NCBI GenBank assembly: GCA_937916405.1
Contig: CALFUF010000156.1
Span: 1 to 38,616 of the forward strand
DNA length: 38,616 nt
Direction of reading: 5' to 3'
Origin: an uncultured Prevotella sp.
GTDB taxonomy: Bacteria > Bacteroidota > Bacteroidia > Bacteroidales > Bacteroidaceae
The notes beneath the pieces were generated by a model. The model did not search any database, was not told the origin of the DNA, and saw only the letters and a list, made by a program, of their open reading frames with translations. Shown here one piece after another: positions 7,897 through 16,157 of the stretch. The translations under genes were made by a program, and so were the position numbers. How positions within the stretch are numbered: the first letter of the stretch is position 1; each line of letters begins with the position of its first letter.

Positions 7897-10368
7897 TTAA
7901 ATGTTAGGTTCGTCCCAGATCTTCGTCTGTGTACATGCTGTACCTACGGTCAGGTTGGCAACTTTCAAAATGAAGTCACCTTCCTCTAAGGTCCAACGTC
8001 CGTCAGCACCTACGAAGGCGAGATTCTTGGCTGGCAATTGGAAGGTAACAGTCTTCGTCTCGCCAGGTTGCAACTCTATTTTGGTAAAGTCACGCAGGCG
8101 TTTGTTATCTGGAACGATAGAGGCAACAAGGTCGCTGGAATAGAGCAACACTGCTTCTTTACCAGCACGACTGCCGGTATTCTTCACGTCTACAGTGACG
8201 GTCAGCATGTCATTCGCGGTGAACTGACTCTTGTCGACTTTCAGATTGGAATACTCGTAGGTAGTGTAACTCATGCCATAGCCAAAGGGCCATTGCAGAT
8301 TAACTTTTGCGTCATAATTATAGGCACCAGACATCGTACCTACCTCCTCACTGACTTTATAGTCATAAGTGTTCAAGGAGTTAATCTCACGAGGATAGGT
8401 ATATGGCATCTTCGCTGAGAAATTAGCATCACCAGCCAGCAGGTTAGCAAGAGCGTCAGCACCATAGTTACCGGGAATCAGGATGTCTACCACAGCCTTG
8501 GCGAGTGGCTCGATATCCGCAATCAGTCGAGGGCGACCCTCATTCAGTATGAGGATGACGGGTTTGTTCGTCTTAGCGAGTTCCTTTACGAGGTTGCGCT
8601 GGTTCTCTGACAACCAGAGGTCGGTGAGATTACCAGGTGTCTCAGTGTAGGAGTTCTCACCGATACAGGCGATGATAATGTCTGCTCCTTTTGCTGCGTT
8701 GACTGCCTTTTGAATCTGTGGCTCGTTCTCATCATAATACGCACCGTCCTCTTTGTAGGTCACACCCTGTTCGAGGATAATATTCTCCTTACCGTATTTA
8801 TTGCACATAGCCTCGTAGATGGTATTGTATTTCTCTGCGAGATCCTCAGCTTTAGAACCCTGCCAAGTGTAACTCCATCCACCATGCAGACAACGCATCT
8901 GGTTGGCGTTAGGACCAGTCAGCAGAATCTTCTTACCCTTGGTGAGTGGCAGTATGTTACCCTCATTCTTCAACAACACCTCACTCTCCTCGGCAGCCTG
9001 TAATGACTTCTTAGCAAACTCGTCAGAACCGAATTTCTCAAAGCCTTTACCACCAGTGTTAGGTTTCTCAAAGAGTCCGAGACGGTATTTCACACGGAGG
9101 ATACGGCGTACGGCATCATCGATACGGCTCATGGGTACCTTGCCTTCCTGAACGAGTTCTTTCAGCAGGATGCAGAAATCAATTTTATAAGGATCCATGG
9201 ACATGTCAATACCTGCATTGATGGCAATACGGATAGCATCCTTCTTGTCTTTGGCGACATGCTCACGGGAATATAGGTTGTTGATGTCTGCCCAGTCGGT
9301 GACAAGCATGCCATCCCATTGTAAATCCTCTTTCAGCCATTTCGTCAGATACTCATAGCTGGCATGTACGGGAACACCATTGATAGAGGCTGAGTTGACC
9401 ATCATCGTCAGGGAACCTGCTAAGGCTGCCTGTTTGAAAGGCTCGAAATATTTCTCACGCAGAATCTGGATAGGCAGATAGGCTGGGGTACGGTCTTTAC
9501 CTGTCCAAGGAGCTCCATAAGCGAAATAGTGCTTCGTACTGGTACCTACGTGATACTGGTCGATATGGTTGGGGTCATTACCCTGATAGCCGTTAATCTC
9601 TGCAACCACCATCTTTGAGTTGACAATAGCGTCCTCACCGAAGCTCTCCCAGATACGTGCCCAACGAGGGTCACGACCAAGGTCAACGACAGGGTTATAT
9701 ACCCATGGACAGTTGGAGGCACGACTCTCATAGGCGGTGATCTCTGCACCGATACGAGCTAGTTCCGTGTTGAAGGAGGCACCAAGGTTGATAGGCTGTG
9801 GGAATAGGGTTCCACCCTGTGTGTAAGTCACGCCATGGTTGTGGTCAAGACCATAGATGTCAGGAATACCGAGGTGCTTCATCGATTTCTTCTGAATCAA
9901 CTGGATCCATTCCTGCCACTGTGCCACGGTAGCTGCACGGGTTCCTGGGGCGTTTAGGATAGAGCCGACCTTCCATTTTGAGATCAGTGTGTCGAGCATG
10001 ACCTCGTTCAACTTCCAGACTCTTTTGGTGGAACCTTCATAGATATCTACAGGGTAGTTACCCATCTTATCGATAATCTGTTGGTCTGTCATTTTCATGA
10101 CCTCATCTATCTGAGCCTTAGGGGCACCGAATTGTTGCATCACCTGAAGCACCTTCTCACGGTCCACCTTGGCATTCTCGATCTTCATCTTGCCCATCAC
10201 GTCAAGATTCAACTCCAACATCTGTCCGATCTTCTCGTCCAGCGTCATCTTTGAGAGGGTCTTCTCAATCTTAGCTTCAAGAGCCTCATCACGTGGAATT
10301 GCGGGCTTTTGTGCCTGTGCCGTAGCTGTTGTGCAGCTAAGCAGTAATATAAATAGTTTTGATTTCAT
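7897..10368 (-). CDS. Glycoside hydrolase family 3 beta-glucosidase, secreted
   Basis: Exo-acting retaining glycosidase of family GH3 (beta-glucosidase or beta-xylosidase type). 823 residues from ATG 10366-10368; a longer frame starting at TTG 10431 is rejected because that codon overlaps the -7 box. Signal peptide MKSKLFILLLSCTTATAQA with likely cleavage after AQA. Domains in order: GH3 TIM-barrel (about 35-400) with GRDPRWARIWESFGED and STKHYFAYG motifs and nucleophile Asp358 in LVTDWADI; GH3 C-terminal alpha/beta sandwich (about 440-680, including LLTGPNANQMRCLHGGWS); C-terminal fibronectin III-like domain (about 735-810). Probably periplasmic; acts on oligosaccharides. No SusC/D genes adjoin, so it is not in a typical polysaccharide utilisation locus. 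Confidence 0.95.
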   Translation of the reverse strand: MKSKLFILLLSCTTATAQAQKPAIPRDEALEAKIEKTLSKMTLDEKIGQMLELNLDVMGKMKIENAKVDREKVLQVMQQFGAPKAQIDEVMKMTDQQIIDKMGNYPVDIYEGSTKRVWKLNEVMLDTLISKWKVGSILNAPGTRAATVAQWQEWIQLIQKKSMKHLGIPDIYGLDHNHGVTYTQGGTLFPQPINLGASFNTELARIGAEITAYESRASNCPWVYNPVVDLGRDPRWARIWESFGEDAIVNSKMVVAEINGYQGNDPNHIDQYHVGTSTKHYFAYGAPWTGKDRTPAYLPIQILREKYFEPFKQAALAGSLTMMVNSASINGVPVHASYEYLTKWLKEDLQWDGMLVTDWADINNLYSREHVAKDKKDAIRIAINAGIDMSMDPYKIDFCILLKELVQEGKVPMSRIDDAVRRILRVKYRLGLFEKPNTGGKGFEKFGSDEFAKKSLQAAEESEVLLKNEGNILPLTKGKKILLTGPNANQMRCLHGGWSYTWQGSKAEDLAEKYNTIYEAMCNKYGKENIILEQGVTYKEDGAYYDENEPQIQKAVNAAKGADIIIACIGENSYTETPGNLTDLWLSENQRNLVKELAKTNKPVILILNEGRPRLIADIEPLAKAVVDILIPGNYGADALANLLAGDANFSAKMPYTYPREINSLNTYDYKVSEEVGTMSGAYNYDAKVNLQWPFGYGMSYTTYEYSNLKVDKSQFTANDMLTVTVDVKNTGSRAGKEAVLLYSSDLVASIVPDNKRLRDFTKIELQPGETKTVTFQLPAKNLAFVGADGRWTLEEGDFILKVANLTVGTACTQTKIWDEPNI

Positions 10369-10419
10369 ATGATATAAGTTTTTTCTTATTAGTATTTTAT
10401 TTTTGTCTCCATACAGCTT

Positions 10420-10428
10420 ACAAAGGTA
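10420..10428 (-). promoter_or_regulatory. -7 box for GH3-patatin-trmD operon
   Basis: Reads TACCTTTGT on the minus strand, matching TAnnTTTG, 51 bases before the GH3 ATG. Forms a divergent pair with the plus-strand box at 10470. Confidence 0.7.
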
Positions 10429-10445
10429 CAACTTTTATTTTATAT

Positions 10446-10478
10446 TTTGGTCATATCTCAAATTTTTTGTATCTTTGC
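10446..10478 (+). promoter_or_regulatory. -33/-7 promoter for AlkZ-related gene
   Basis: TTTG at 10446-10449 (-33 element), 20-base spacer, then TATCTTTGC at 10470-10478. This is a full Bacteroidetes promoter, 7 bases before the ATG at 10486, leaving almost no leader. Confidence 0.75.
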
Positions 10479-10485
10479 AGCATAT

Positions 10486-11160
10486 ATGAAGGTGAGAAAA
10501 AGAAGTATTTATTCTGCGGCAGGACTCATGGAATATATTCAGGAAGTGGGCTTCCTCCCTTTGCTGGAAAGTGGAATTGACGGTTTTTCCGCAGATGCCG
10601 TGGTAGAGGATGATTGCAGGTATGTGATATTCCCTGATGGCGGATGGGACTGGCCTTTGTGGAAATGGAAAGGGTCAATCATCACGGAAGGTGGATTCGT
10701 TTATGGGAAGTTCTTCGCTGGGAAGGCTGGTTTTATCAGTCGGGAGTGGTGGACTGATTTCTGTAATTATCGCCGTCATAAGAATGGAATACCTGAGGAG
10801 GGGTCTATTGAGGAGACAATCCTTTTCACTTTACAGGAACAGGGTAGTATGATTACTCGTGAGTTGCGTGCCGCCTGTGGCTTCACAGGTCCGAAGATGC
10901 GGAGCAAGTTTGATGGATATATCACCCGCTTGCAGATGGATTGCAGGATAGTGACGGAGGATTTTGTCTATCCTACCGACAAGCATGGCAATGAATATGG
11001 ATGGGGCTGGTCGTTGCTGACCACTCCGGAACAGCTATACGGCAGTGATATTTGCCAGTGCGAGCGGAGTCCAGAGGAGTCGTATGAGCGCTTGCTGGCG
11101 CATTTCAGAAAGATACTACCAGATGCGACAGACCTGCAGATCACAAAGTTGTTGAAATAA
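10486..11160 (+). CDS. AlkZ-related (winged-helix) protein, function unproven
   Basis: 224-residue soluble protein. The text resembles the short Bacteroidetes family annotated as AlkZ-related, distant kin of YcaQ/AlkZ DNA glycosylases that unhook interstrand crosslinks. Recognisable blocks: PLWKWKGSI followed by GKFFAGKAGFISREW (about 55-90), and a helix-turn-helix-like stretch SMITRELRAACG followed by KFDGYITRLQM (about 120-150). It is about half the length of true AlkZ, and I cannot point to the catalytic QxQ/QxD motif, so glycosylase activity should not be assumed. ATG 10486 was chosen because the earlier in-frame start lies upstream of the promoter box. Possibly cotranscribed with the ketopantoate reductase gene, 12 bases downstream. 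Confidence 0.65.
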   Translation: MKVRKRSIYSAAGLMEYIQEVGFLPLLESGIDGFSADAVVEDDCRYVIFPDGGWDWPLWKWKGSIITEGGFVYGKFFAGKAGFISREWWTDFCNYRRHKNGIPEEGSIEETILFTLQEQGSMITRELRAACGFTGPKMRSKFDGYITRLQMDCRIVTEDFVYPTDKHGNEYGWGWSLLTTPEQLYGSDICQCERSPEESYERLLAHFRKILPDATDLQITKLLK

Positions 11161-11172
11161 ACACAAGAAGAC

Positions 11173-12078
11173 ATGAATTATACAGTGATAGGAACAGGAG
11201 CTATTGGAGGCTTCTATGGTGGACGACTGATGAAGGCAGGACGACAGGTAAGATTCCTGTTACGTTCGGATTATGAGTATGTAAAGCAACACGGTTTACA
11301 GATAGACTCTTGCGATGGCAGTTTCCATCTCGATGAAGTGGATGCCTATAACGATACGAAGCAGATGCCCAAGACGGATGCGGTATTGGTGTGCCTGAAA
11401 TCTATCAACAATTATAAACTGAAGGAGATGATTCCTCCTATCCTAAAGGAGAATACTGTGGTGTTATTGATACAGAACGGTATCGGACTGGAAGACGACT
11501 TGCAAAAGGAGTTTCCCGGTTTGCATATCGTGGCAGGTCTTGCCTTTATATGCTCGGGAAAGATAGCTCCAGGACGTATCTCACATCAGTGTTATGGTTC
11601 TATCAACTTAGGAAACTACTCCTGTCCTGACGACCAGTTCCACGAACTGTTGCAAGACTTTCTGGCGGCTGGTATTGAGGCGGCAGAGGTTCCTTATCTG
11701 GAGGCACGTTGGAAAAAGGCTGTTTGGAATATGCCTTTCAATGGGATGACGGTAGCCCTCAACACCTCCACTGACAAATTGCTGCAGAATCCTTCCACAC
11801 GCCAGCTGATTTACGATCAGATGATGGAGGTGATAGGGGCAGCCAACGCTATCGGTGTGCAGGCATTGAACAGTGAGTTTGCGGATAAGATGATAGCAAT
11901 GACGGATGCGATGGTACCTTATAGCCCTTCTATGAAATTGGACTATGACCATCATCGCAGGATGGAGATTCCTTATCTTTATTCTCGTCCTATCGCTGAG
12001 GCAAAAAAAGTCGGCTTCGAGATGCCGAAACTAGCAATGCTCGAAGCCGAGTTGAGATTTATAGAGAGCCAATATTAA
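11173..12078 (+). CDS. panE: 2-dehydropantoate 2-reductase (ketopantoate reductase family)
   Basis: NADPH-dependent reduction of ketopantoate to pantoate in pantothenate/CoA synthesis. 301 residues, normal length. Seen: N-terminal Rossmann motif GTGAIGGFYGG (7-17), NGIG at 102-105, and the catalytic K...N...N pattern at Lys182, Asn186 and Asn190 (RWKKAVWNMPFN), matching Lys176/Asn180/Asn184 spacing in E. coli PanE. C-terminal helical domain has SPSMKLDYDHHRRMEI. Some members of this family reduce other 2-oxo acids, so pantoate specificity is inferred. The 3' end overlaps pheS by 4 bases and carries the likely pheS terminator in its sequence. Confidence 0.85.
   Translation: MNYTVIGTGAIGGFYGGRLMKAGRQVRFLLRSDYEYVKQHGLQIDSCDGSFHLDEVDAYNDTKQMPKTDAVLVCLKSINNYKLKEMIPPILKENTVVLLIQNGIGLEDDLQKEFPGLHIVAGLAFICSGKIAPGRISHQCYGSINLGNYSCPDDQFHELLQDFLAAGIEAAEVPYLEARWKKAVWNMPFNGMTVALNTSTDKLLQNPSTRQLIYDQMMEVIGAANAIGVQALNSEFADKMIAMTDAMVPYSPSMKLDYDHHRRMEIPYLYSRPIAEAKKVGFEMPKLAMLEAELRFIESQY
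12003..12050 (-). terminator. Likely pheS intrinsic terminator inside panE
   Basis: Perfect 11-bp inverted repeat: TCGGCTTCGAG at 12011-12021 and CTCGAAGCCGA at 12040-12050, 18-base loop. On the minus strand the stem is followed by one base and then seven T (complement of the A run 12003-12009). It lies 25 bases past the pheS stop, in the orientation to terminate pheS, but within panE codons. Confidence 0.75.
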
Positions 12079-13133
12079 TTGGCAGCCTCGAATTCTTTCA
12101 AGAAACGGACATCGTTCTCTGAGAACATACGGAGGTCGCTAACCTGGTATTTCAGGTTGGTGATACGCTCTAAACCCATACCAAAGGCATAACCGCTATA
12201 TTCCTTGGAGTCAATGCCACACTGTTCGAGAACGTTAGGATCAACCATGCCACAACCAAGAATCTCTACCCATCCGGTGTGCTTGCAGAATCCACAACCC
12301 TCACCACCACAGATGAAGCAGGAGATATCCATCTCGGCACTGGGCTCTGTGAAGGGGAAATAACTGGGGCGCAAACGGATCTTCGTGTCGGCACCGAACA
12401 TCTCACGGGCAAAAGAGAGAAGTACTTGCTTCAGGTCGGTGAAGCTGACATTCTTGTCGATATACAGTCCCTCTACCTGATGGAAGAAACAGTGGGCACG
12501 AGCGGTGATAGCCTCGTTACGATAGACACGCCCGGGGCAGATGACACGGATAGGTGCAGTCAACTTACCATCCTCTGTATGCATATGCTCCATCACACGA
12601 GCCTGAACACTGGAGGTATGTGAGCGCAACAGGATATTCTTGGTGACATCATTAGGATGCTGACTGACAAAGAAGGTGTCCTGCATATCACGGGCAGGGT
12701 GGTCAGCGGCAAAATTCATCTTGGTGAACACGTGCAGGTCGTCCTCTACCTCAGGTCCGTCAGCAAGAACAAAGCCCATACGTGAGAAGATATCAATGAT
12801 CTCGTTAGTGACTATGGTCAGCGGATGACGAGTACCTAACTTAATAGGATAGGGGGTTCGTGTCAAATCAACAGCATCACCCTCACTCTCCTGTGTCTGG
12901 CAATCCTCACGCAATTGGTTAATGCGTTCTGTGGCAAGTGTCTTTAACTCGTTAATCTTCATACCAACGGTCTTCTTCTGATCGGCAGCCACATTACGGA
13001 AATCATTCATCAGCGCTGTTATCTCACCTTTCTTACTGAGATATTTCAGTCGGAGCTGTTCTACATCATCAGCGTTTTTAGCGCTCATCTCCTGCACTTC
13101 TTTGAGGAGTTCGTCTATCTTATCAAGTATCAT
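12075..13133 (-). CDS. pheS: Phenylalanine--tRNA ligase alpha subunit
   Basis: Catalytic subunit of the class II alpha2beta2 PheRS. 352 residues, slightly longer than the usual 330-345. Seen: N-terminal coiled-coil (1-85) binding tRNA, class II motif 2 GRVYRNEAITARAHCFFHQVEG (201-222), PSYFPFTEPSAEMD (256-269), and motif 3 GMGLERITNLKY (318-329). An insertion at 272-283 has Cys272, Cys275, Cys280 and Cys283 (CxxC-x4-CxxC), a likely small zinc site just before GWVEILGCGMVDPN. pheT is not adjacent. Single-gene unit with its own promoter at 13161 and the terminator at 12003-12050. Confidence 0.96.
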   Translation of the reverse strand: MILDKIDELLKEVQEMSAKNADDVEQLRLKYLSKKGEITALMNDFRNVAADQKKTVGMKINELKTLATERINQLREDCQTQESEGDAVDLTRTPYPIKLGTRHPLTIVTNEIIDIFSRMGFVLADGPEVEDDLHVFTKMNFAADHPARDMQDTFFVSQHPNDVTKNILLRSHTSSVQARVMEHMHTEDGKLTAPIRVICPGRVYRNEAITARAHCFFHQVEGLYIDKNVSFTDLKQVLLSFAREMFGADTKIRLRPSYFPFTEPSAEMDISCFICGGEGCGFCKHTGWVEILGCGMVDPNVLEQCGIDSKEYSGYAFGMGLERITNLKYQVSDLRMFSENDVRFLKEFEAAN

Positions 13134-13160
13134 AATCTAGCGTTAAAATAAAATTTGCCT

Positions 13161-13169
13161 GCAAAGGTA
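13161..13169 (-). promoter_or_regulatory. -7 box for pheS
   Basis: Reads TACCTTTGC on the minus strand, 27 bases before the pheS ATG. I could not find a convincing -33 TTTG element because the upstream DNA is the AT-rich heptamer repeat. Confidence 0.7.
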
Positions 13170-13181
13170 CAAAAAAAATAG

Positions 13182-13209
13182 TAATTAGGAATTAATAATT
13201 AAGAATTAT
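13182..13209. repeat. AT-rich 7-bp tandem repeat, four units
   Basis: Four consecutive heptamers: TAATTAG, GAATTAA, TAATTAA, GAATTAT. They fill the space between the divergent pheS and DUF4348 promoters. The same 7-bp period appears at 18491 and 25225. Confidence 0.7.
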
Positions 13210-13212
13210 TTG

Positions 13213-13221
13213 TACCTTTGC
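13213..13221 (+). promoter_or_regulatory. -7 box for DUF4348-murB-MBL operon
   Basis: Reads TACCTTTGC, 38 bases before the chosen ATG at 13260 and directly downstream of the heptamer repeat. Confidence 0.7.
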
Positions 13222-13259
13222 ATCAAATTTGAGAGTTAATGATTAGTGCGAAGTCAAAG

Positions 13260-14105
13260 ATGAAACAGTTTTTGTTTATCTTTCTGGTAGCAGTACTATT
13301 GCTTTCCGCCTGCCAAGGACAGAAAAGCGGAGGTAATGAGGAAGTGGCAACTGCCGACACCATACAGAAGGCAGATACGACAGCCTCGACCTTGGAAGAG
13401 GAAGTGGCTTCTGAACAGGCACCTATGCCCAAGGCTGCAGACGAGCTTTTTGACGATTTTATCTTTAATTTCGCTGCCAATCACAAGTTACAGTCCTCTC
13501 GTATCAAATTCCCATTGAAGATACAGCGTGGTGAGGAGATCAGTTATGTCAAGAACGGACAATGGCAGATGGAGTATTTCTTCATGAAACAAGATGCCTA
13601 TACCTTATTGTTTGACAGTGAGAAGGAGATGGAACATGTCAAGGAGGCGACAGACATCAACCATGCTGTTGTGGAGAAAATCTATCTGGAGGCAAAAACG
13701 GTAAAACAATATGTGTTTGACCGTGTCAATGGCTTATGGATGCTTCAGGAGATTATCCATATGCCGATGAGTGAGTCACGGAATGCCTCTTTCCTGGAGT
13801 TCTATGAGCATTTCGCCTCTGATATGGAGTACCAGCAGCATCACCTGATGGAGAGTGTGAAATTCGTGGGACCGGATCCTGATGATGATTTCAGTCAGAT
13901 GGAGGGTGTCATCACACCGGATACTTGGGAGGCTTTTGCCCCGGAGCTTCCTTCTGGTATGATTTATAATATCGTTTATGGTGATTCACAAAAGGATACA
14001 GGACGGAAGATTTTCGTTCTGCGTGGTATTGCCAACGGTTTGGAACTGGAACTGGTTTTCAAACATGAAGGGGGTAAGTGGAAACTAGAGAAAATGACAA
14101 CATAA
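13260..14105 (+). CDS. DUF4348 lipoprotein
   Basis: 281-residue predicted lipoprotein. N-terminus MKQFLFIFLVAVLLLSACQGQ has a lipobox LSAC with the acceptor Cys, followed by a Ser/Thr/Glu-rich linker of about 40 residues. The rest resembles DUF4348 of Bacteroidales: ADELFDDFIFNFAANHKLQ, a central WMLQEI segment, DPDDDFSQMEGV and a C-terminal NGLELEL segment. Function unknown; likely on the periplasmic face of a membrane. An in-frame ATG at 13239 would add seven residues; the later ATG is preferred because it gives a compact n-region, but both are downstream of the promoter. Its stop overlaps the murB start by one base (TAATG). Confidence 0.8.
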   Translation: MKQFLFIFLVAVLLLSACQGQKSGGNEEVATADTIQKADTTASTLEEEVASEQAPMPKAADELFDDFIFNFAANHKLQSSRIKFPLKIQRGEEISYVKNGQWQMEYFFMKQDAYTLLFDSEKEMEHVKEATDINHAVVEKIYLEAKTVKQYVFDRVNGLWMLQEIIHMPMSESRNASFLEFYEHFASDMEYQQHHLMESVKFVGPDPDDDFSQMEGVITPDTWEAFAPELPSGMIYNIVYGDSQKDTGRKIFVLRGIANGLELELVFKHEGGKWKLEKMTT

Positions 14106-15106
14106 TGAGGGATTTTGAAAACTATAGTCTGTTGTGGCTTAACACTTTTCGTATCAATGCGAAATGCCGTCGATTCCTGGACTTTGATGATGTCCATGAA
14201 GCTCGGCAGGTGGCGGAGATCCTTCGTGAGTCTGCTCTACCTTATATTATAATAGGTGAGGGTAGCAACTTGTTGTTGACACGAGACTATGAGGGAATTG
14301 TCGTACGTTCCAATATCAAAGGAACAAGAATCGTTGGCTCACAAATGTGCTGTGGCAGCGGAGAGGTGTGGGACGATATAGTAGCCTTTGCCATACAGAA
14401 CCAGCTATATGGCGCGGAGAACCTATCATTGATACCTGGTGACGTGGGAGCCAGTGCCGTCCAGAATATAGGGGCTTACGGTGTGGAGGTCAAAGACTTG
14501 ATAGTCGAGATAGAGGCAGTGGAGATAGCCACAGGGAATATTTGCGCCATACCCCGTGAGGCGTGTCAGTATGCCTATCGGCAAAGCCGTTTCAAAAAGG
14601 AATGGAAAAACCGGTATCTGATAACTAATGTCACTTATCAATTCCAGGAAGACTTCCAACCACATCTTGACTATGGTAATATTCGTGCGGAACTGGAGCG
14701 ACAGGGACTCGCTGAGCCGTCAGCCCAGCAGTTACGCCAGGTGATTATCGATATCCGTAATGCCAAACTTCCTGATCCTAATAAGTTAGGAAATGCCGGC
14801 AGCTTCTTCATGAATCCTATCGTTAGTCGTGAGAAGTATGAGCAACTTGCCTTACAATATGAGAAGATGCCTCACTATACCATTGACGCTGACCACGAGA
14901 AGATTCCTGCTGGTTGGATGATAGACCAGTGCGGATGGAAAGGGAAACGGTTAGGACGTGCTGGTGTTTACAATAAACAGGCTTTGGTATTGGTCAACTG
15001 GGGAGGGGCGACAGGTCAGGAGATTGTCGACCTCTGTCAGGCGATTCAGAAGGATGTCAAAGAGAAATTTGGCATAGATATTTATCCGGAAGTGAATATA
15101 ATATGA
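14105..15106 (+). CDS. murB: UDP-N-acetylmuramate dehydrogenase MurB
   Basis: FAD enzyme reducing UDP-GlcNAc-enolpyruvate to UDP-MurNAc, the second committed step of peptidoglycan precursor synthesis; cytosolic. 333 residues, type I (E. coli-like). Seen: FAD-binding GEGSNLLL (51-58), SLIPGDVGASAVQNIGAYG (108-126), catalytic Arg159 in YAYRQSRFK, proton donor Ser233 in NAGSFFMNP, and a C-terminal PEVNII with the conserved Glu. ATG 14105 overlaps the preceding stop (TAATG); an earlier in-frame ATG at 14078 lies within the lipoprotein gene and is rejected. Overlaps the MBL hydrolase start as ATGA. Confidence 0.96.
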   Translation: MRDFENYSLLWLNTFRINAKCRRFLDFDDVHEARQVAEILRESALPYIIIGEGSNLLLTRDYEGIVVRSNIKGTRIVGSQMCCGSGEVWDDIVAFAIQNQLYGAENLSLIPGDVGASAVQNIGAYGVEVKDLIVEIEAVEIATGNICAIPREACQYAYRQSRFKKEWKNRYLITNVTYQFQEDFQPHLDYGNIRAELERQGLAEPSAQQLRQVIIDIRNAKLPDPNKLGNAGSFFMNPIVSREKYEQLALQYEKMPHYTIDADHEKIPAGWMIDQCGWKGKRLGRAGVYNKQALVLVNWGGATGQEIVDLCQAIQKDVKEKFGIDIYPEVNII

Positions 15107-15864
15107 GACTGACATTCTTAGGAACAGGAACCTCGTGTGGCGTTCCGACAATCGGGTGCCAGTGTTATACTTGTACGAGTACCGATCCGCATGACAAACG
15201 GTTACGCTGCTCTGCATTGGTAGAGACGGCGACAACACGTATCTTGATAGACTGTGGTCCCGACTTTCGTCAACAGATCATGCCACAGCCCTTCCGGAAG
15301 ATAGACGGTATACTGATTACCCATGCTCATTACGACCACATGGGGGGCATGGACGATATCCGTCCTTATTGTCAGTTTGGTGAGATCAATGTTTATGCTG
15401 ACCCTATCGCCAAAGCAGGATTGTTGCAGATGTTGCCATATTGTTTCGCAGAGCATCGCTATCCTGGTGTTCCTGCTATCCAACTCCATGAGATACATAA
15501 GCATGAGCCCTTGCAGATTGGTGACATGGTGGTGATGCCCTTGGAGGTGATGCACCACGACTTACCCATTTTAGGCTACCGAATAGGGAAACTTGCCTAT
15601 ATCACGGATATGAAGACGATAGACGAGGGAGAACTGGACTATCTGAAAGGGGTGGACACCCTTGTGGTTAACGCCCTTCGCCAAAAGCCCCATCACTCCC
15701 ATCAGACATTAGATGAGGCTGTCGCCTTTGCCAGAAGAGTGGGAGCTCGTCAGACATGGCTTATCCACAGCAGTCATGATATCGGAAGACATGAGGAGGT
15801 AAACGCTTCCTTGCCCTCTGATATCCAGATGGCTTTCGATGGTCAAATCATAGAAATAGAATAG
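15103..15864 (+). CDS. MBL-fold metal-dependent hydrolase (PhnP-like)
   Basis: Metallo-beta-lactamase-fold hydrolase, 253 residues. Seen: GTGTSCGVPTIGC at 7-19, a Cys cluster C19/C21/C24 (GCQCYTC) like the structural zinc site of PhnP-type phosphodiesterases, the dinuclear metal motif HAHYDH (74-79), the later His in MHHDLPILGYRI, and a C-terminal IHSSHD. This places it in the PhnP/RNase Z-like branch, most likely a phosphodiesterase of small cyclic or nucleotide substrates; substrate is not evident and no phn genes adjoin. Translationally coupled to murB by a 4-base overlap. Confidence 0.85.
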   Translation: MRLTFLGTGTSCGVPTIGCQCYTCTSTDPHDKRLRCSALVETATTRILIDCGPDFRQQIMPQPFRKIDGILITHAHYDHMGGMDDIRPYCQFGEINVYADPIAKAGLLQMLPYCFAEHRYPGVPAIQLHEIHKHEPLQIGDMVVMPLEVMHHDLPILGYRIGKLAYITDMKTIDEGELDYLKGVDTLVVNALRQKPHHSHQTLDEAVAFARRVGARQTWLIHSSHDIGRHEEVNASLPSDIQMAFDGQIIEIE

Positions 15865-15868
15865 AAAC

Positions 15869-16153
15869 TTATCTCTTCTTTTTCTTTTTTCCTAATCCCA
15901 AAAGACTTCCGTAGTTCTTGTAAAGCTTCCTGGCTGTCAGGATAAAGTCGACAACAGTGATGCTGTTGACAAGAAGTCCTCCGATGAACGCTGCCTTGGA
16001 ATTGTCTTCCTTAGAGACAAACAACTGGTTCCATTTCTTACCGAAATGGGAATTGTCAGTCTGTAGCTGGTCCAGTAACTCGTCCTTACGTGCCTGAATG
16101 TCTTCAAGCGACTGGTAGTTGTTGGTCTTGGGATTCTGTACGGGCAACTTCAT
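15869..16153 (-). CDS. Small conserved protein with one hydrophobic segment
   Basis: 94 residues, function unknown. N-terminal half is polar and probably helical (QSLEDIQARKDELLDQL); residues about 54-76 (AAFIGGLLVNSITVVDFIL) form one moderately hydrophobic, possibly membrane-associated helix; the C-terminus ends in a strongly basic GKKKKKR. It is the third gene of a minus-strand trio after YtxH and the holin-like gene, 4 bases from the latter, so it probably works with them at the inner membrane. Converges on the MBL hydrolase with 4 bases between stops. Confidence 0.7.
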   Translation of the reverse strand: MKLPVQNPKTNNYQSLEDIQARKDELLDQLQTDNSHFGKKWNQLFVSKEDNSKAAFIGGLLVNSITVVDFILTARKLYKNYGSLLGLGKKKKKR

Positions 16154-16157
16154 CAGA

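Noticed and set aside
15865..15868. Terminator between the MBL hydrolase and the 94-residue gene
   Set aside because: The T/C-rich stretch after 15870 has no paired stem; it is simply the GKKKKKR codons on the other strand.
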